Source: Lentilactobacillus kefiri
Lineage (GTDB): Bacteria > Bacillota > Bacilli > Lactobacillales > Lactobacillaceae
Direction of reading: 5' to 3'
Assembly (NCBI RefSeq): GCF_007989105.1
Contig: NZ_BJVK01000003.1
Location: forward strand, 88,643-152,642
DNA length: 64,000 bases
Below the pieces are notes generated by a model. The model had not been told where the DNA came from. It did no database searches and was given only the letters and a program-made list of their open reading frames with translations. The translations under genes and the position numbers were made by a program. The stretch's first letter is position 1. Every line of letters begins with the position of its first letter. Shown here piece after piece: positions 8,178 through 17,029 of this stretch.

Positions 8178-8888
8178 CTATTCCGACTGATGAATGCTAT
8201 TTTCGATGTCATCTTTTGAAAAATCATGTTGCATATACTGCTTGTCGTTGACGGGCAAATGCTGCTCAAATGTATCAAACAATTGATAGCTGACATTTCC
8301 TTTATCTAGATGAAAGTCCAAAACATGGCCGCCAAACTTATGATCATCAGAAATAAAGTGGTGATGGAAGCCGCCAACTGTGGCACCTTCGAACAATTGT
8401 GGTGAATAATATCCGATTAACGTGCCTTCAATCTGTTTTCGGGTAAAGACACTTTGATTTTCAGCCGTTTCGGCCAATGTTTTATATGGTGGGTTTGATT
8501 TAACCGCAGCTCTCGTTTGCATGCTGGAAAAAGTCCCGTGAATTTCAATCGAGAAAAATGTGTTTTGGGCTTTACTTAAGGAGACCATCTGCTTATTCAG
8601 ATCAGCTTCATCAACATTTTCCAATTCAGCCAACGGTGTATATCTTGCAAAGTGGGCATTAGCAAAGGGCATCTTGAATGAATCAGGTGCCAGGGTCACA
8701 TCCCCAGTCGCATGAACATGATATGGCTTGCCGTCCAGAATAATCAACTCGCCATCGAGGCCTTCACCGGTACCAATCCCGGTATCTCCATGTTTAAGCA
8801 ATTGTCCCAATGTGATTGTCCCTTTTAGGAGCCCCGGCACTAATAATGCCAAAGTTCCGTGCTGATATAACGTTATCTGATTTGACAT
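8178..8888 (-). CDS. budA: Alpha-acetolactate decarboxylase
   Basis: 236 residues from ATG 8888 (ribosome site AAGGGGAG). Converts 2-acetolactate to acetoin, diverting pyruvate away from acid and from branched-chain amino-acid synthesis. The family's zinc site is visible: H175 and H177 in GGFHHHFISDD and H188 in FGGHVLDF. Preceding conserved blocks are also present: HGTLALLVPG, GLDGELIILDG, and GTLIGYYSP before the zinc site. Length and motif order are typical of the AlsD/BudA/AldC family, a cytosolic enzyme. No acetolactate synthase gene is adjacent. Monocistronic, with the terminator at 8053-8088. Confidence 0.93.
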   Translation of the reverse strand: MSNQITLYQHGTLALLVPGLLKGTITLGQLLKHGDTGIGTGEGLDGELIILDGKPYHVHATGDVTLAPDSFKMPFANAHFARYTPLAELENVDEADLNKQMVSLSKAQNTFFSIEIHGTFSSMQTRAAVKSNPPYKTLAETAENQSVFTRKQIEGTLIGYYSPQLFEGATVGGFHHHFISDDHKFGGHVLDFHLDKGNVSYQLFDTFEQHLPVNDKQYMQHDFSKDDIENSIHQSE

Positions 8889-9041
8889 GTTAAAACTCCC
8901 CTTATATTTTGTAAACATTGCTTTAGTTTAATCGTATCACTCTAACCGCCAGTGAGATAACAATATACCGCCTTTTCACAGAATATTTACGTCAATCAAT
9001 TTTGTGCTAAAATTAAAAAAACAAATGTGAGGTAAGCCCAA

Positions 9042-9725
9042 ATGAAGTACTCAACATTACTATTCGATGTCGACGATACACTCCTGAATTTTCAAGCGTC
9101 CGAAAAGCACGCGATTACAAAGCTTTTCAATACAATTGGAGAAGAACTCACGCCAACGATTTACGAGGATTATCACGAATTAAACGAACACCTTTGGCAG
9201 CAGTACGAACTCGGCAAAATTACCAGATCTCAGCTGTTGGGGACCCGCTTCAGTCTATTCTTCGGTAAATATGGTAAGCACGTTGATGGCCAGGCATATG
9301 AAAAGGCCTATCGCAGTTATCTCGCTGAAGGCCACACCAAGATGCCCCATGCGCAGGAACTGTTGGCGGATCTGAGTACCAATCATGACATTTACGTTGT
9401 GACCAACGGGATTGCCAAGACTCAGCGCCGCAGGTTAAACGAGTCCGGCTTGGCGCCATACTTCACCCACGTGTTTGCCTCCGAAGCGGTTGGCTATCAA
9501 AAACCGGATCCAGCGTTCTTTGATTACGTGGCGAAAAAAATTACGGGCTTTTCCAAGCCTTCGTCACTGGTGATTGGAGATTCTTTAACTTCCGATATTA
9601 AAGGGGCTGCTGCTTATGGGTTGGATTCAGTTTGGTTCAACCCCCAACACCAAGCCAATCCGACCAAAACCAGTCCAACCTATGAAATTGACCAATTATT
9701 ACGACTTGAATCAATTGTGGCTTAA
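9042..9725 (+). CDS. HAD-superfamily hydrolase, YjjG-type nucleotidase
   Basis: 227 residues. HAD motif I is DVDDTLLNF near the N-terminus (nucleophile and acid/base Asp two residues apart), motif II is TNGIAKTQ, motif III/IV is KPDPAFFDY then VIGDSLTSDIKGA. The helical C1-type cap lies between motif I and II. The layout fits the YjjG (TIGR02254) group, which dephosphorylates pyrimidine nucleoside monophosphates including non-canonical ones, so a house-cleaning role is likely. Ribosome site GTGAGG precedes ATG 9042. A terminator follows the stop. Specificity inside the HAD family is inferred. Confidence 0.8.
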   Translation: MKYSTLLFDVDDTLLNFQASEKHAITKLFNTIGEELTPTIYEDYHELNEHLWQQYELGKITRSQLLGTRFSLFFGKYGKHVDGQAYEKAYRSYLAEGHTKMPHAQELLADLSTNHDIYVVTNGIAKTQRRRLNESGLAPYFTHVFASEAVGYQKPDPAFFDYVAKKITGFSKPSSLVIGDSLTSDIKGAAAYGLDSVWFNPQHQANPTKTSPTYEIDQLLRLESIVA

Positions 9726-9735
9726 TCCGCCATTC

Positions 9736-9767
9736 AATCAGCCAGGCTTTGTGCCGGCTGATTTTTG
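9736..9767 (+). terminator. Terminator of the HAD hydrolase gene
   Basis: AATCAGCC...GGCTGATT stem followed by TTTGTTT, 11 bp after the stop codon. Confidence 0.75.
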
Positions 9768-9894
9768 TTTATTCAAATGTCAGTTATTCTTACATAATAT
9801 ATTGCATGTCATTAATATTTAACCTATACTATTAAATTAATTAGAGATTGTCTAATGTTTACCCACCAAATTTTAATAAATGGAGGTCATCAGC

Positions 9895-11235
9895 ATGCAA
9901 GTATATAGTCAAAAGCGAATTACCAGCAACATTATTAAAGGTTCCTTGGGCAATATGATTGAATGGTTTGATTGGTATATTTACGCGTCATTTGCCATTT
10001 ACTTTGCTGGGTCATTTTTCCCAGACGGGGATCAGACCGTCGAACTTTTGAGCACTGCCGGTGTTTTTGCAATTGGTTTTCTAATGAGACCTTTTGGCAG
10101 CTTTATTATGGGAAAGTACGCTGACCGTAAAGGCCGCCGTTCCGCGCTGACCCTCTCAGTCAGCATCATGGCCACCGGCTCGTTGATGATCGCCATTATT
10201 CCAACTTACAATTCAATTGGTGTATTCGCACCCCTGCTGCTGGTGCTCATCAGACTGGTTCAGGGTCTTTCCCTTGGTGGCGAGTACGGGATTTCCGCAA
10301 CCTATTTATCAGAAATGGCAACTCCGGGTCGTCGTGGATACTACGCATCATTTCAATACGTCACTTTGATCAGCGGCCAATTAATCGCCCTGATTGTTCA
10401 AATTGGGTTACAAGCAATGTTTACCAACCGCCAGTTAAGAGAATTCGGCTGGCGAATTCCATTTGCAATCGGTGCGATTGGAGCTGTTATTGTCCTGTAT
10501 CTTCGATTATCAATGGATGAAACCAATCAATTTAAGAAATCTGAAAAATCACCAACTGCCAGAGGAACCCTGCATGAACTGGCAAAGTATCCAAATCAGG
10601 TTCTGACCGTCATGGGGCTAACCTTTGGTGGCACAATTGCCTTCTATACTTATACAACTTACATGCAAAAGTTCATGATCAATTCACTGGGCCTTGCACC
10701 TAAGCTGGTCACAATGATCAACTTTGTGGCGTTACTGATTTTCATGGCATTACAACCACTGTTTGGCCACCTTTCAGACAAGATTGGTCGAAAGCCTCTG
10801 CTCTATTGGTTTGGGATTGGCGGAACGATCCTAACCGTACCGATCTTCTTAGGATTAAAGACCTTCGACAACCCGATTGCCTCATTTGTATTGATGCTCA
10901 GTGGACTGCTGGTTGTAAGTGGCTACACATCAATTAACGCAATCGTTAAAGCAGAACTGTTTCCAACCGAGATTCGGGCCTTGGGAGTTGGCTTCCCCTA
11001 TGGTCTGACCGTTGCGATCTTTGGCGGCAGTGTTGAATATGTTGCCCTATGGCTCAAACACATCGGTCATGAAGACTGGTTCTTCTATTATGTATCAGCT
11101 GCGGCATTTGTAAGTTTCCTAGTCTATGTTCATATGTTGGAAACTTCTAAAGACTCCAAGTTGGATGAGTCACCGTCTGTTTCAGCTGTGGAAAATGTTC
11201 AGGCACCGCTGTCCTCTGGTCCAAGAGACCATTAA
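9895..11235 (+). CDS. MHS-family (metabolite:H+ symporter) MFS transporter
   Basis: 446 residues with 12 predicted helices. The start at ATG 9895 is chosen because TGGAGG lies 8 bp before it; the ATG at 9880 overlaps that site. Diagnostic features of the KgtP/ProP/ShiA group: GNMIEWFDWYIYASFA in helix 1, GKYADRKGRRSAL, GLSLGGEYGISATYLSEMA, and DKIGRKPLL in the second half. Family members import dicarboxylates, citrate, proline/betaine or shikimate with protons; which one is used here cannot be told. The gene is alone and no strong hairpin follows it before dps. Confidence 0.82.
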   Translation: MQVYSQKRITSNIIKGSLGNMIEWFDWYIYASFAIYFAGSFFPDGDQTVELLSTAGVFAIGFLMRPFGSFIMGKYADRKGRRSALTLSVSIMATGSLMIAIIPTYNSIGVFAPLLLVLIRLVQGLSLGGEYGISATYLSEMATPGRRGYYASFQYVTLISGQLIALIVQIGLQAMFTNRQLREFGWRIPFAIGAIGAVIVLYLRLSMDETNQFKKSEKSPTARGTLHELAKYPNQVLTVMGLTFGGTIAFYTYTTYMQKFMINSLGLAPKLVTMINFVALLIFMALQPLFGHLSDKIGRKPLLYWFGIGGTILTVPIFLGLKTFDNPIASFVLMLSGLLVVSGYTSINAIVKAELFPTEIRALGVGFPYGLTVAIFGGSVEYVALWLKHIGHEDWFFYYVSAAAFVSFLVYVHMLETSKDSKLDESPSVSAVENVQAPLSSGPRDH

Positions 11236-11380
11236 TGAAGCCGCGGTTAAGCTTGCTCATATCGGAATTATTTTGTTGCGGATTTTGTTAACTTATCTGA
11301 AGGCAACTTCCTTGAAACGGATCTCATGAATCGGGTACACTGTCCCTGTAAACGAATTCATGCTTTGAGGAGGAATTACG

Positions 11381-11860
11381 ATGGCAGATAAATATGATTT
11401 TCCAAAGACCCGTGAACAGTTAAATCAATTGGTAGCTGACTTAAGTCAGCTGCAAACCAACATCCAGCAAACTCACTGGTACATGCGTGGAGAAAACTTC
11501 TTTCGCCTCCACCCACTAATGGATGATTATAATGATCAACTGGCAGACCAACTGGACAACGTTGCGGAACGGTTAATTGCAATTAACGGTTCACCGTTTT
11601 CGACAACTCATGAATTTATCGAGAATACCGGCCTTCCAGATGAAAAAGTAACCTGGGATCAACTGACAATGCGTGATTTCATGCAGCGTCTGGTCGATCA
11701 ATTCAAATATCTGCGTGACCAATACCAAAAAGGTATTGAAATAACTGATGAAGAAAAGGACTTTCCAACCCAAGATATGCTTAATGGCTTCAAAGAAGAT
11801 ATTGATAAAAATATCTGGATGATTAACGCATACTTGGGAAAAGGGCCTTATGACGACTAA
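11381..11860 (+). CDS. dps: Dps-family DNA-protection/ferritin-like protein
   Basis: 159 residues, one four-helix ferritin-like domain. The inter-subunit ferroxidase ligands are recognisable: His in THWYMRG (about residue 32), His and Asp in RLHPLMDDYNDQL (about 44-53), and Glu in DNVAERL (about 62). Dps dodecamers oxidise and store Fe(II) using hydrogen peroxide and protect DNA. The ribosome site is GAGGAGG, a strong one. The terminator at 11872-11909 follows. In this catalase-poor group a Dps fits peroxide defence. Confidence 0.88.
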   Translation: MADKYDFPKTREQLNQLVADLSQLQTNIQQTHWYMRGENFFRLHPLMDDYNDQLADQLDNVAERLIAINGSPFSTTHEFIENTGLPDEKVTWDQLTMRDFMQRLVDQFKYLRDQYQKGIEITDEEKDFPTQDMLNGFKEDIDKNIWMINAYLGKGPYDD

Positions 11861-11871
11861 TCTGTACAAAC

Positions 11872-11909
11872 AAAAATGGGTTGGAAATTATCTATTTCAA
11901 CCCATTTTT
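11872..11909 (+). terminator. Terminator between dps and the aldo/keto reductase gene
   Basis: AAAAATGGGTTG / CAACCCATTTTT with a 13-nt A/T-rich loop. The next gene's ribosome site begins right after it. Confidence 0.8.
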
Positions 11910-11928
11910 ATGTGAGGAGGAACTTATA

Positions 11929-12837
11929 TTGAAGAATTCAGTTACAATCGGTAAAAGTGATGTTACAACCGGCCCACTTGGGTTGGGTACCAACAAGGTC
12001 GGCGGCCATAATTTATTTGACGGCCTCAAAGATGAAAATGGTGCCGCAGTCGTTAAAGCAGCTTTAAATAACGGCATTTCGTTGCTGGACACCGCTTTTA
12101 TGTATGGCTTGGGAAAATCAGAAGAAATTATCGGTGATGTCATTCAAGATTATGATCGCTCAAAGATTGTGATTGCTTCCAAAGCGGCTCAGGACCCCAA
12201 TAACGAGTTAAAGCCAAATAATGATCCAAAGTTCTTAAAGAATTCCGTTGATAAAGCATTGGAACGTCTAAATACCGATTACATCGATATCTTCTACATT
12301 CATTTTCCAGATGATCACACTCCAAAAGCCGAAGCCGTAAATGCTCTGGTTGAGGAGAAAAAAGCTGGCAAAATCCGGGCAATCGGAGTTTCCAACTTTT
12401 CACCGGATCAAATCAAAGAGGCCAATGCCGATGGCCAAGTCGATATTGTTGAAGATAACTACAGCCTGGTACATCGTGACGCTGAAGAAAAGGTCTTTGC
12501 TTATCTAAAAGAAAATAATATTTCCTTTGTCCCATACTTTCCACTGGCTTCAGGTCTGCTGACAGGAAAGTACAAATCGGCTGACGCCAAAAAATTCAGC
12601 CAATTTTCATCCGACACCTTTGATAAGATTATCGACAGCTTGGCCAAGGTTAAAGCAATCGCTGACAAACATGATGCCACGGTAGCTCAAACCATTTTGG
12701 CCTGGTACATTGCCAATCCAAATATCAGCGTGGTAATTCCGGGCGCCAGAGTGCCGGAACAAGTTGACAGCAATGCCAAGGCTTTAGACGTGCAATTGCC
12801 TTCAGCAGAATTTGATGAAATTAATAAACTGTTTTAG
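11929..12837 (+). CDS. Aldo/keto reductase (IolS-like)
   Basis: 302 residues from a TTG at 11929, set by GAGGAGG at 11914; an apparent earlier start lies inside the terminator hairpin and is rejected. The AKR tetrad is readable: Asp and Tyr in LLDTAFMYG, Lys in IASKAA, His in FYIHFPDDHTP. The NADPH-site segment VVIPGAR is near the C-terminus. The sequence resembles the IolS/YajO type (AKR11-13). NADPH-dependent carbonyl reduction in the cytosol is expected; substrate unknown. The terminator is at 12845-12870. Confidence 0.85.
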   Translation: MKNSVTIGKSDVTTGPLGLGTNKVGGHNLFDGLKDENGAAVVKAALNNGISLLDTAFMYGLGKSEEIIGDVIQDYDRSKIVIASKAAQDPNNELKPNNDPKFLKNSVDKALERLNTDYIDIFYIHFPDDHTPKAEAVNALVEEKKAGKIRAIGVSNFSPDQIKEANADGQVDIVEDNYSLVHRDAEEKVFAYLKENNISFVPYFPLASGLLTGKYKSADAKKFSQFSSDTFDKIIDSLAKVKAIADKHDATVAQTILAWYIANPNISVVIPGARVPEQVDSNAKALDVQLPSAEFDEINKLF

Positions 12838-12844
12838 TTAGTTG

Positions 12845-12870
12845 GAGCTTGGTAAATGCCAAGCTCTTTT
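12845..12870 (+). terminator. Terminator of the aldo/keto reductase gene
   Basis: GAGCTTGG-TAAATG-CCAAGCTC-TTTT, directly after the stop codon. Confidence 0.85.
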
Positions 12871-12936
12871 ATGTGAAAAGGGTCCAATGTAAAAGTGTAA
12901 GCTTTTATCTCGGGCCCTTATTCTTGACATATATAT

Positions 12937-13161
12937 TCAATTAGACCTGTGTTTCAAATAATGGCTGAGTAATTCAATGAAAAAAGTAAGTAAATAAAGG
13001 ATTATGTAGACCGTTGAGATAAAGTCTAAAAGATAAGCGAATGAATTGTTTGAAATGATAGTGAATATTATGCCAATAATGCCCACTGAAACCATTAAAC
13101 TAAGCCCTCAATTTAGCAGTTGAAACCATTTTGAATATTTCTCTAATTTTCTTCCCAGCAT
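12937..13161 (-). pseudogene. Small two-helix membrane protein interrupted by an in-frame TGA
   Basis: A 75-codon minus-strand frame (ATG 13161, stop 12939-12937) is preceded by GGAGG at a good distance. It is broken only by a TGA at codon 18 (13110-13108), in the context LLN-stop-GLSLMVSVG. A single G-to-A change from TGG (Trp) would explain it. Beyond the stop the frame continues open with two hydrophobic helices (about 21-34 and 41-62) and a basic tail LKHRSN, as expected for a real small membrane protein. Alternative: two very short peptides, or re-initiation at the ATG four codons after the stop. Family not recognised. The surrounding A/T-rich gap (12838-13323) holds nothing else I can support. 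Confidence 0.5.
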
Positions 13162-13323
13162 GGCTGAATACCTCCAAATTAATCTCGATAAGTCAAAGGT
13201 GGACATATATTAATATAATTTCGTACTTGATTGAATATATTGTCCTATTAATTACCCCCAAAATCAATAAAAAAAGAACAATCATTTTGATCATTCTTTG
13301 GATTTTTACAATTAAATGAAGTC

Positions 13324-14706
13324 TCACATTCCAAAAATATAATCTCGTACCTGTTGAGCTGCCCGCAAACCAAAAATTACGGTTTCCGCTATTGAGTTTC
13401 CACCAATGCGATTGGACCCATGCAGGCCACCGACCACTTCCCCAGCAGCGTACAGCCCCTGAATCGGCTGGCCGTCAGCTTTAAGGACTTGGGTTTTATC
13501 GTTAGCTTTAACTCCACCCATCGTATAATGAACAGCCGGCGCAATGTGAATTGAATAATATGGTGGCGTATCAAGCACGTGCATACCGGTCTTTCTACCA
13601 AAGGCAATGTCCATCCGATCGGAAACCGATTGATTCCACTTCTTAATGGACAGATTGAGCATCTCAGGATCAATGCCAGCCTCATTTGCGAGCGTATCCA
13701 AATCCGAACCGGTTTTCACTAGACCAACGTGGTCATAAAAATCAATTGCTTTAGCCCGGTTGCGGACTGATTGATCGAAGATGAGATATGCACCGGTTCC
13801 GTTGAGCTTATTAATCGCATTGGTAACTTTATCCCGGGTTTGCATTTCATTCACGAACCGTTTGCCTTCTTGGTCAACCAAAATAGCCCCTTCACCGCGA
13901 ACGGTTTCGCCAATCAAATAAACGTGATCGGTATCCTGCTGAACAGTTGGATGAACTTGGATTTGATTCATATCGACCAGTTGAGCACCGATATGTTCAG
14001 CCAATAGAATACCATCACCAGTATTCCCCGGTTGATTCGTCGTTTTGTATTTTGTTAGGTCAGGCCGATACTTTGCGATCAATTCTTTGCTGGCTCCAAA
14101 GCCCCCTGTAGCGATAATGACGGCTTTCGCATTAATAATTTGCTCACCGTTTGCGGTTTGCACCTGAACACCGGTGACTTTCTCATCATCGTTAATTGCG
14201 GTCACCTTCACATCGCAAAATAGCTGAATCTGTTTAGCCTCAATTTGTGTCAGTAATCCATTTACCAGGTAGGCACCAACTGGTGCAGTGCTGCTCGGTC
14301 GATGGGCACGGGGAACACTCATCCCACCGGTAAAAGTCAGGTCATCCAGTTGGACGCCTTCCTTATATAGCCATTCAATTGCTCTGGAACTGTGCTCAGT
14401 GAAATACTTGAGCAGTTCGGGATCATTTGTGCCATGACCACCACGTAATGTTTCATAGTAGAATTTACCGACACTGTCTTGAACACCGTGCTCGGTTTGC
14501 ACAAAGGTTTCCGCTGCGTTCATTCCGGAAGATGCCCGCTTGGTATCACCACCCACAGCCGGCATTTTTTCCAAAACAACTGGTTTCAACCCCAGTTCTT
14601 TCGCCTCAATGGCACTGGTCAAGCCGGCACCGCCGGATCCAATGACAATCACATCATACATATCTTTTAATTCACTTAAATCAGTTGGTTCAAATTCTTG
14701 TGACAT
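13324..14706 (-). CDS. FAD-dependent fumarate reductase-like flavoprotein (flavocytochrome c family)
   Basis: 460 residues. N-terminal dinucleotide fold VIVIGSGGAGLTSAIEA with a Glu at the end of strand 2 (VLEKMP), then GGDTKRASSGMNAA. Catalytic-domain motifs typical of soluble fumarate reductases follow: VHPT, ETVRGEGAILVD, HYTMGGVKAN, and the FAD-binding C-terminus LYAAGEVVGGLHGSNRIGGNSI. It lacks the FMN-binding and haem domains of larger homologues. Related lactobacillar enzymes reduce fumarate or other enoates, using NADH or a partner flavoprotein. It is co-transcribed 26 bp downstream of an Old Yellow Enzyme-like gene, so the pair probably acts in one reductive pathway. Confidence 0.85.
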   Translation of the reverse strand: MSQEFEPTDLSELKDMYDVIVIGSGGAGLTSAIEAKELGLKPVVLEKMPAVGGDTKRASSGMNAAETFVQTEHGVQDSVGKFYYETLRGGHGTNDPELLKYFTEHSSRAIEWLYKEGVQLDDLTFTGGMSVPRAHRPSSTAPVGAYLVNGLLTQIEAKQIQLFCDVKVTAINDDEKVTGVQVQTANGEQIINAKAVIIATGGFGASKELIAKYRPDLTKYKTTNQPGNTGDGILLAEHIGAQLVDMNQIQVHPTVQQDTDHVYLIGETVRGEGAILVDQEGKRFVNEMQTRDKVTNAINKLNGTGAYLIFDQSVRNRAKAIDFYDHVGLVKTGSDLDTLANEAGIDPEMLNLSIKKWNQSVSDRMDIAFGRKTGMHVLDTPPYYSIHIAPAVHYTMGGVKANDKTQVLKADGQPIQGLYAAGEVVGGLHGSNRIGGNSIAETVIFGLRAAQQVRDYIFGM

Positions 14707-14732
14707 GGTTTTCTTCCCATCTTTGATTTTTA

Positions 14733-15923
14733 TTATTGTGCCCGCCGGGGAACTAGTCCTTCAGGGCCATGCATCTTCACACTAGCGGCAAGTGCCCGCC
14801 AGCCACTCACATACAATTCAGGTCGTTTACCAGCTGCAATTCGTCGTGCCTGCTGTTCACAATATGCGGTGATATAAGTTGGTGCATATTTTTTATCAAC
14901 CCGCTTACTGCCCATTGTGAGTGGCAGTCGAACCGGTTGATAACTTCCGTTCAGAACTTGGTTTGGCAGATCAGGCATCACGACCATTGGCGTACAAATA
15001 CCAATCAAGTCCGCATCGTGCCTGCCAAGCGCTTCTTCCATCGTGGAAATGCTTCGAAAACCGCCGCTCAAAGCAATTGGGGTTCCCACCAGCTGATGAA
15101 TCATATGTGCAAACCCTGAGAAGCCAACGGTGGAATCCTCATAGTCATCACCGGCAATTTCAATTAGATCAATTCCCAGATCAGACATCTTTTGAATCAC
15201 GGCAATTAAGTCATGCTCGGTAAAGCCATCCACGTCGATATCAAGAACACTTACCTTGAGGCTGATTGCAAAATCAGCCCCACAAGACTCGCGAATTCCC
15301 TGATAAATGTCAACGAGGAACCGCATGCGATTTTCAAATGATCCACCAAATTCATCGTGGCGTTGATTATCTTTCCGTGATAGAAATTGATTGACCAGAT
15401 AGCCGAATGCCCCATGAATCTGAACGCCGGTAAAACCCGCTTTTTGAGCAATCTCTGCCGTTCGGACATATTTGGCAATAATGGCGTATATTTCCTCATT
15501 GGAAAGTGCCCGTGGTGAATTAAAATATTTGCGGTTAGCTCCCGTAATCGGGATGGCACTTGGTCCTGCAGGTTGGGCAGAGAGATACTTGGGTGACTGC
15601 TTGCCCGGATGGTTTAACTGCATCCATAGTTGCGTCTGGTTTGCAGTTCCGACCTTGGCCCACTCTTTGAGCAATGGCAGACTGCGTTCATCATCAACGA
15701 CAACATTCCCCGGCTCCGCAAGCGCATCACGGTCAACCATCACATTTCCGGTCACAATTATTCCTGAACCACCCGCAGACCACTTACCATACAATCTGGC
15801 AAACCGCTCATCCGGTTCATGATTATCTGCCATCGTCTCACTCATGGCAGACTTAAAGAAGCGATTCTTGATCTGCTGTCCACATGGCAGTGTCAATGGC
15901 TTTGCAACGTGTAAGTAATTCAT
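14733..15923 (-). CDS. NADH:flavin oxidoreductase / Old Yellow Enzyme family protein
   Basis: 396 residues, a single TIM-barrel (no C-terminal FAD/NAD domain as in DCR or BaiCD). Motifs: KNRFFKSAMSETMAD near the N-terminus, QLNHPGKQSP, the HGAFGYLVNQFLSRKDN box with the active-site HxA..Y pattern, GGSFENRMRFL, and a phosphate-binding end SGGFRS. These bind FMN and reduce activated C=C bonds. Start ATG 15923 follows AGGAGCGG. It leads a two-gene operon with the fumarate reductase-like gene, so both may be used as NADH sinks on unsaturated acids or ketones. Substrate unknown. Confidence 0.85.
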   Translation of the reverse strand: MNYLHVAKPLTLPCGQQIKNRFFKSAMSETMADNHEPDERFARLYGKWSAGGSGIIVTGNVMVDRDALAEPGNVVVDDERSLPLLKEWAKVGTANQTQLWMQLNHPGKQSPKYLSAQPAGPSAIPITGANRKYFNSPRALSNEEIYAIIAKYVRTAEIAQKAGFTGVQIHGAFGYLVNQFLSRKDNQRHDEFGGSFENRMRFLVDIYQGIRESCGADFAISLKVSVLDIDVDGFTEHDLIAVIQKMSDLGIDLIEIAGDDYEDSTVGFSGFAHMIHQLVGTPIALSGGFRSISTMEEALGRHDADLIGICTPMVVMPDLPNQVLNGSYQPVRLPLTMGSKRVDKKYAPTYITAYCEQQARRIAAGKRPELYVSGWRALAASVKMHGPEGLVPRRAQ

Positions 15924-16063
15924 ATTAACCGCTCCTTTTTTACATGCTTTTGACTGATTTTATATATTGATTTAATGTTAACCCGATTTTTAACGAAGGG
16001 CAATTATCAAAATGCCCACAAAGTGACATTTTCAGTTACAATGAACCCAGAGGTGATTATTCA

Positions 16064-16921
16064 ATGGATGATCAATGGCTAGCACAACTGCCAATCAAAG
16101 GAATTACAAAAGCAGTTCCAGTTGGTGGCGGAGATGTTAATGAAGCATTTCGATTAGAAACAAAGGACGATACTTATTTTCTGCTGGTTCAGCCACACAC
16201 AACCGCAGATTTTTATGCCGGTGAAATTGCTGGACTAAAGGCATTTGAAGAGGCAAAGGTTTTGGCTCCCAGAGTATTAGGGAACGGCCAAATCGATGGT
16301 GATGCATACTTATTGCTGAACTTTTTGGAATCCGGATCCGGCAGTCAGAGTGATCTAGGTGAACTCGTTGCCAATCTTCACCAGCACTATAGTAAAAACG
16401 GCAAGTTCGGCTTTGATTTGCCGTATGTCAGCAATGATGAAAGTTTCGATAACAGCTGGACCGACACATGGAGCGAGCTATTTGTCGATCATCGTTTGGA
16501 TCGACTGCGCGATGCTCTGATGAAGAAGCATTTGTGGAATGAGCGTGATGATACCAAATACAAACAGGTTCGCGAAGTGATTCTCGATAAGTTATCGAAG
16601 CACGAAAGTGAACCGTCTCTTCTGCATGGTGACCTTTGGGGCGGTAACTACATGTTTCTTGCAGATGGTCGCCCCGCATTGATTGATCCCGCATCATTTT
16701 ATGGTGACCGGGAATTTGATCTGGGGATTACCACTGTATTCGGTGGCTTTGATGCAGACTTCTACGCTGCCTATAACGCCGTCTACCCACTGGATCCCGG
16801 TGCCAATGAACGATTGAACTTCTATCGTCTGTACTACTTGATGGTTCACACCAACAAGTTTGGCACGATGTATAAGAGCAGTGCTGATAGTGCGATGAAT
16901 CAAATTTTGGAACATAAATAA
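16064..16921 (+). CDS. Fructosamine/ketosamine-3-kinase family protein
   Basis: 285 residues. Aminoglycoside-phosphotransferase-like fold with the fructosamine-kinase signatures GGGDVNEAFRLE (nucleotide loop), LLHGDLWGGNYMF (catalytic loop, D in HGD) and LIDPASFYGDREFDLGITTVFGGF (the DFG-like metal site in the form IDPA plus the family tail). These kinases phosphorylate glycated amines so that the sugar leaves, a repair of Amadori products. Ribosome site AGAGGTGA. Monocistronic, terminator at 16933-16961. Length is standard. Confidence 0.88.
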   Translation: MDDQWLAQLPIKGITKAVPVGGGDVNEAFRLETKDDTYFLLVQPHTTADFYAGEIAGLKAFEEAKVLAPRVLGNGQIDGDAYLLLNFLESGSGSQSDLGELVANLHQHYSKNGKFGFDLPYVSNDESFDNSWTDTWSELFVDHRLDRLRDALMKKHLWNERDDTKYKQVREVILDKLSKHESEPSLLHGDLWGGNYMFLADGRPALIDPASFYGDREFDLGITTVFGGFDADFYAAYNAVYPLDPGANERLNFYRLYYLMVHTNKFGTMYKSSADSAMNQILEHK

Positions 16922-16932
16922 TCATTAATTTT

Positions 16933-16961
16933 GGCTGGACATTTTTGTCCGGCTATTTTTT
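16933..16961 (+). terminator. Terminator of the fructosamine kinase gene
   Basis: GGCTGGAC-ATTTTT-GTCCGGCT (G-U pairs in the stem) followed by ATTTTTT. Confidence 0.75.
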
Positions 16962-17029
16962 ACATAAAAGAGGGAATAGGCGTTACTTTTGCGGATACCG
17001 TTCGTTATATAGAGTGAAAGGAGGTTGTC

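Noticed and set aside
11881..11928. Longer start for the aldo/keto reductase
   Set aside because: It would begin inside the dps terminator hairpin; the TTG at 11929 has GAGGAGG at the right distance.
13131..13319. Plus-strand 62-codon frame in the gap before the fumarate reductase-like gene
   Set aside because: No ribosome site, A/T-driven composition (Ile/Asn/Lys), and it overlaps the more convincing minus-strand broken gene with a GGAGG site.
16974..17012. ECF-type autoregulatory promoter before the sigma gene
   Set aside because: Elements such as GTTACTTT and CGTTCG are present but their spacing does not fit a standard ECF promoter; I could not define -35 and -10.
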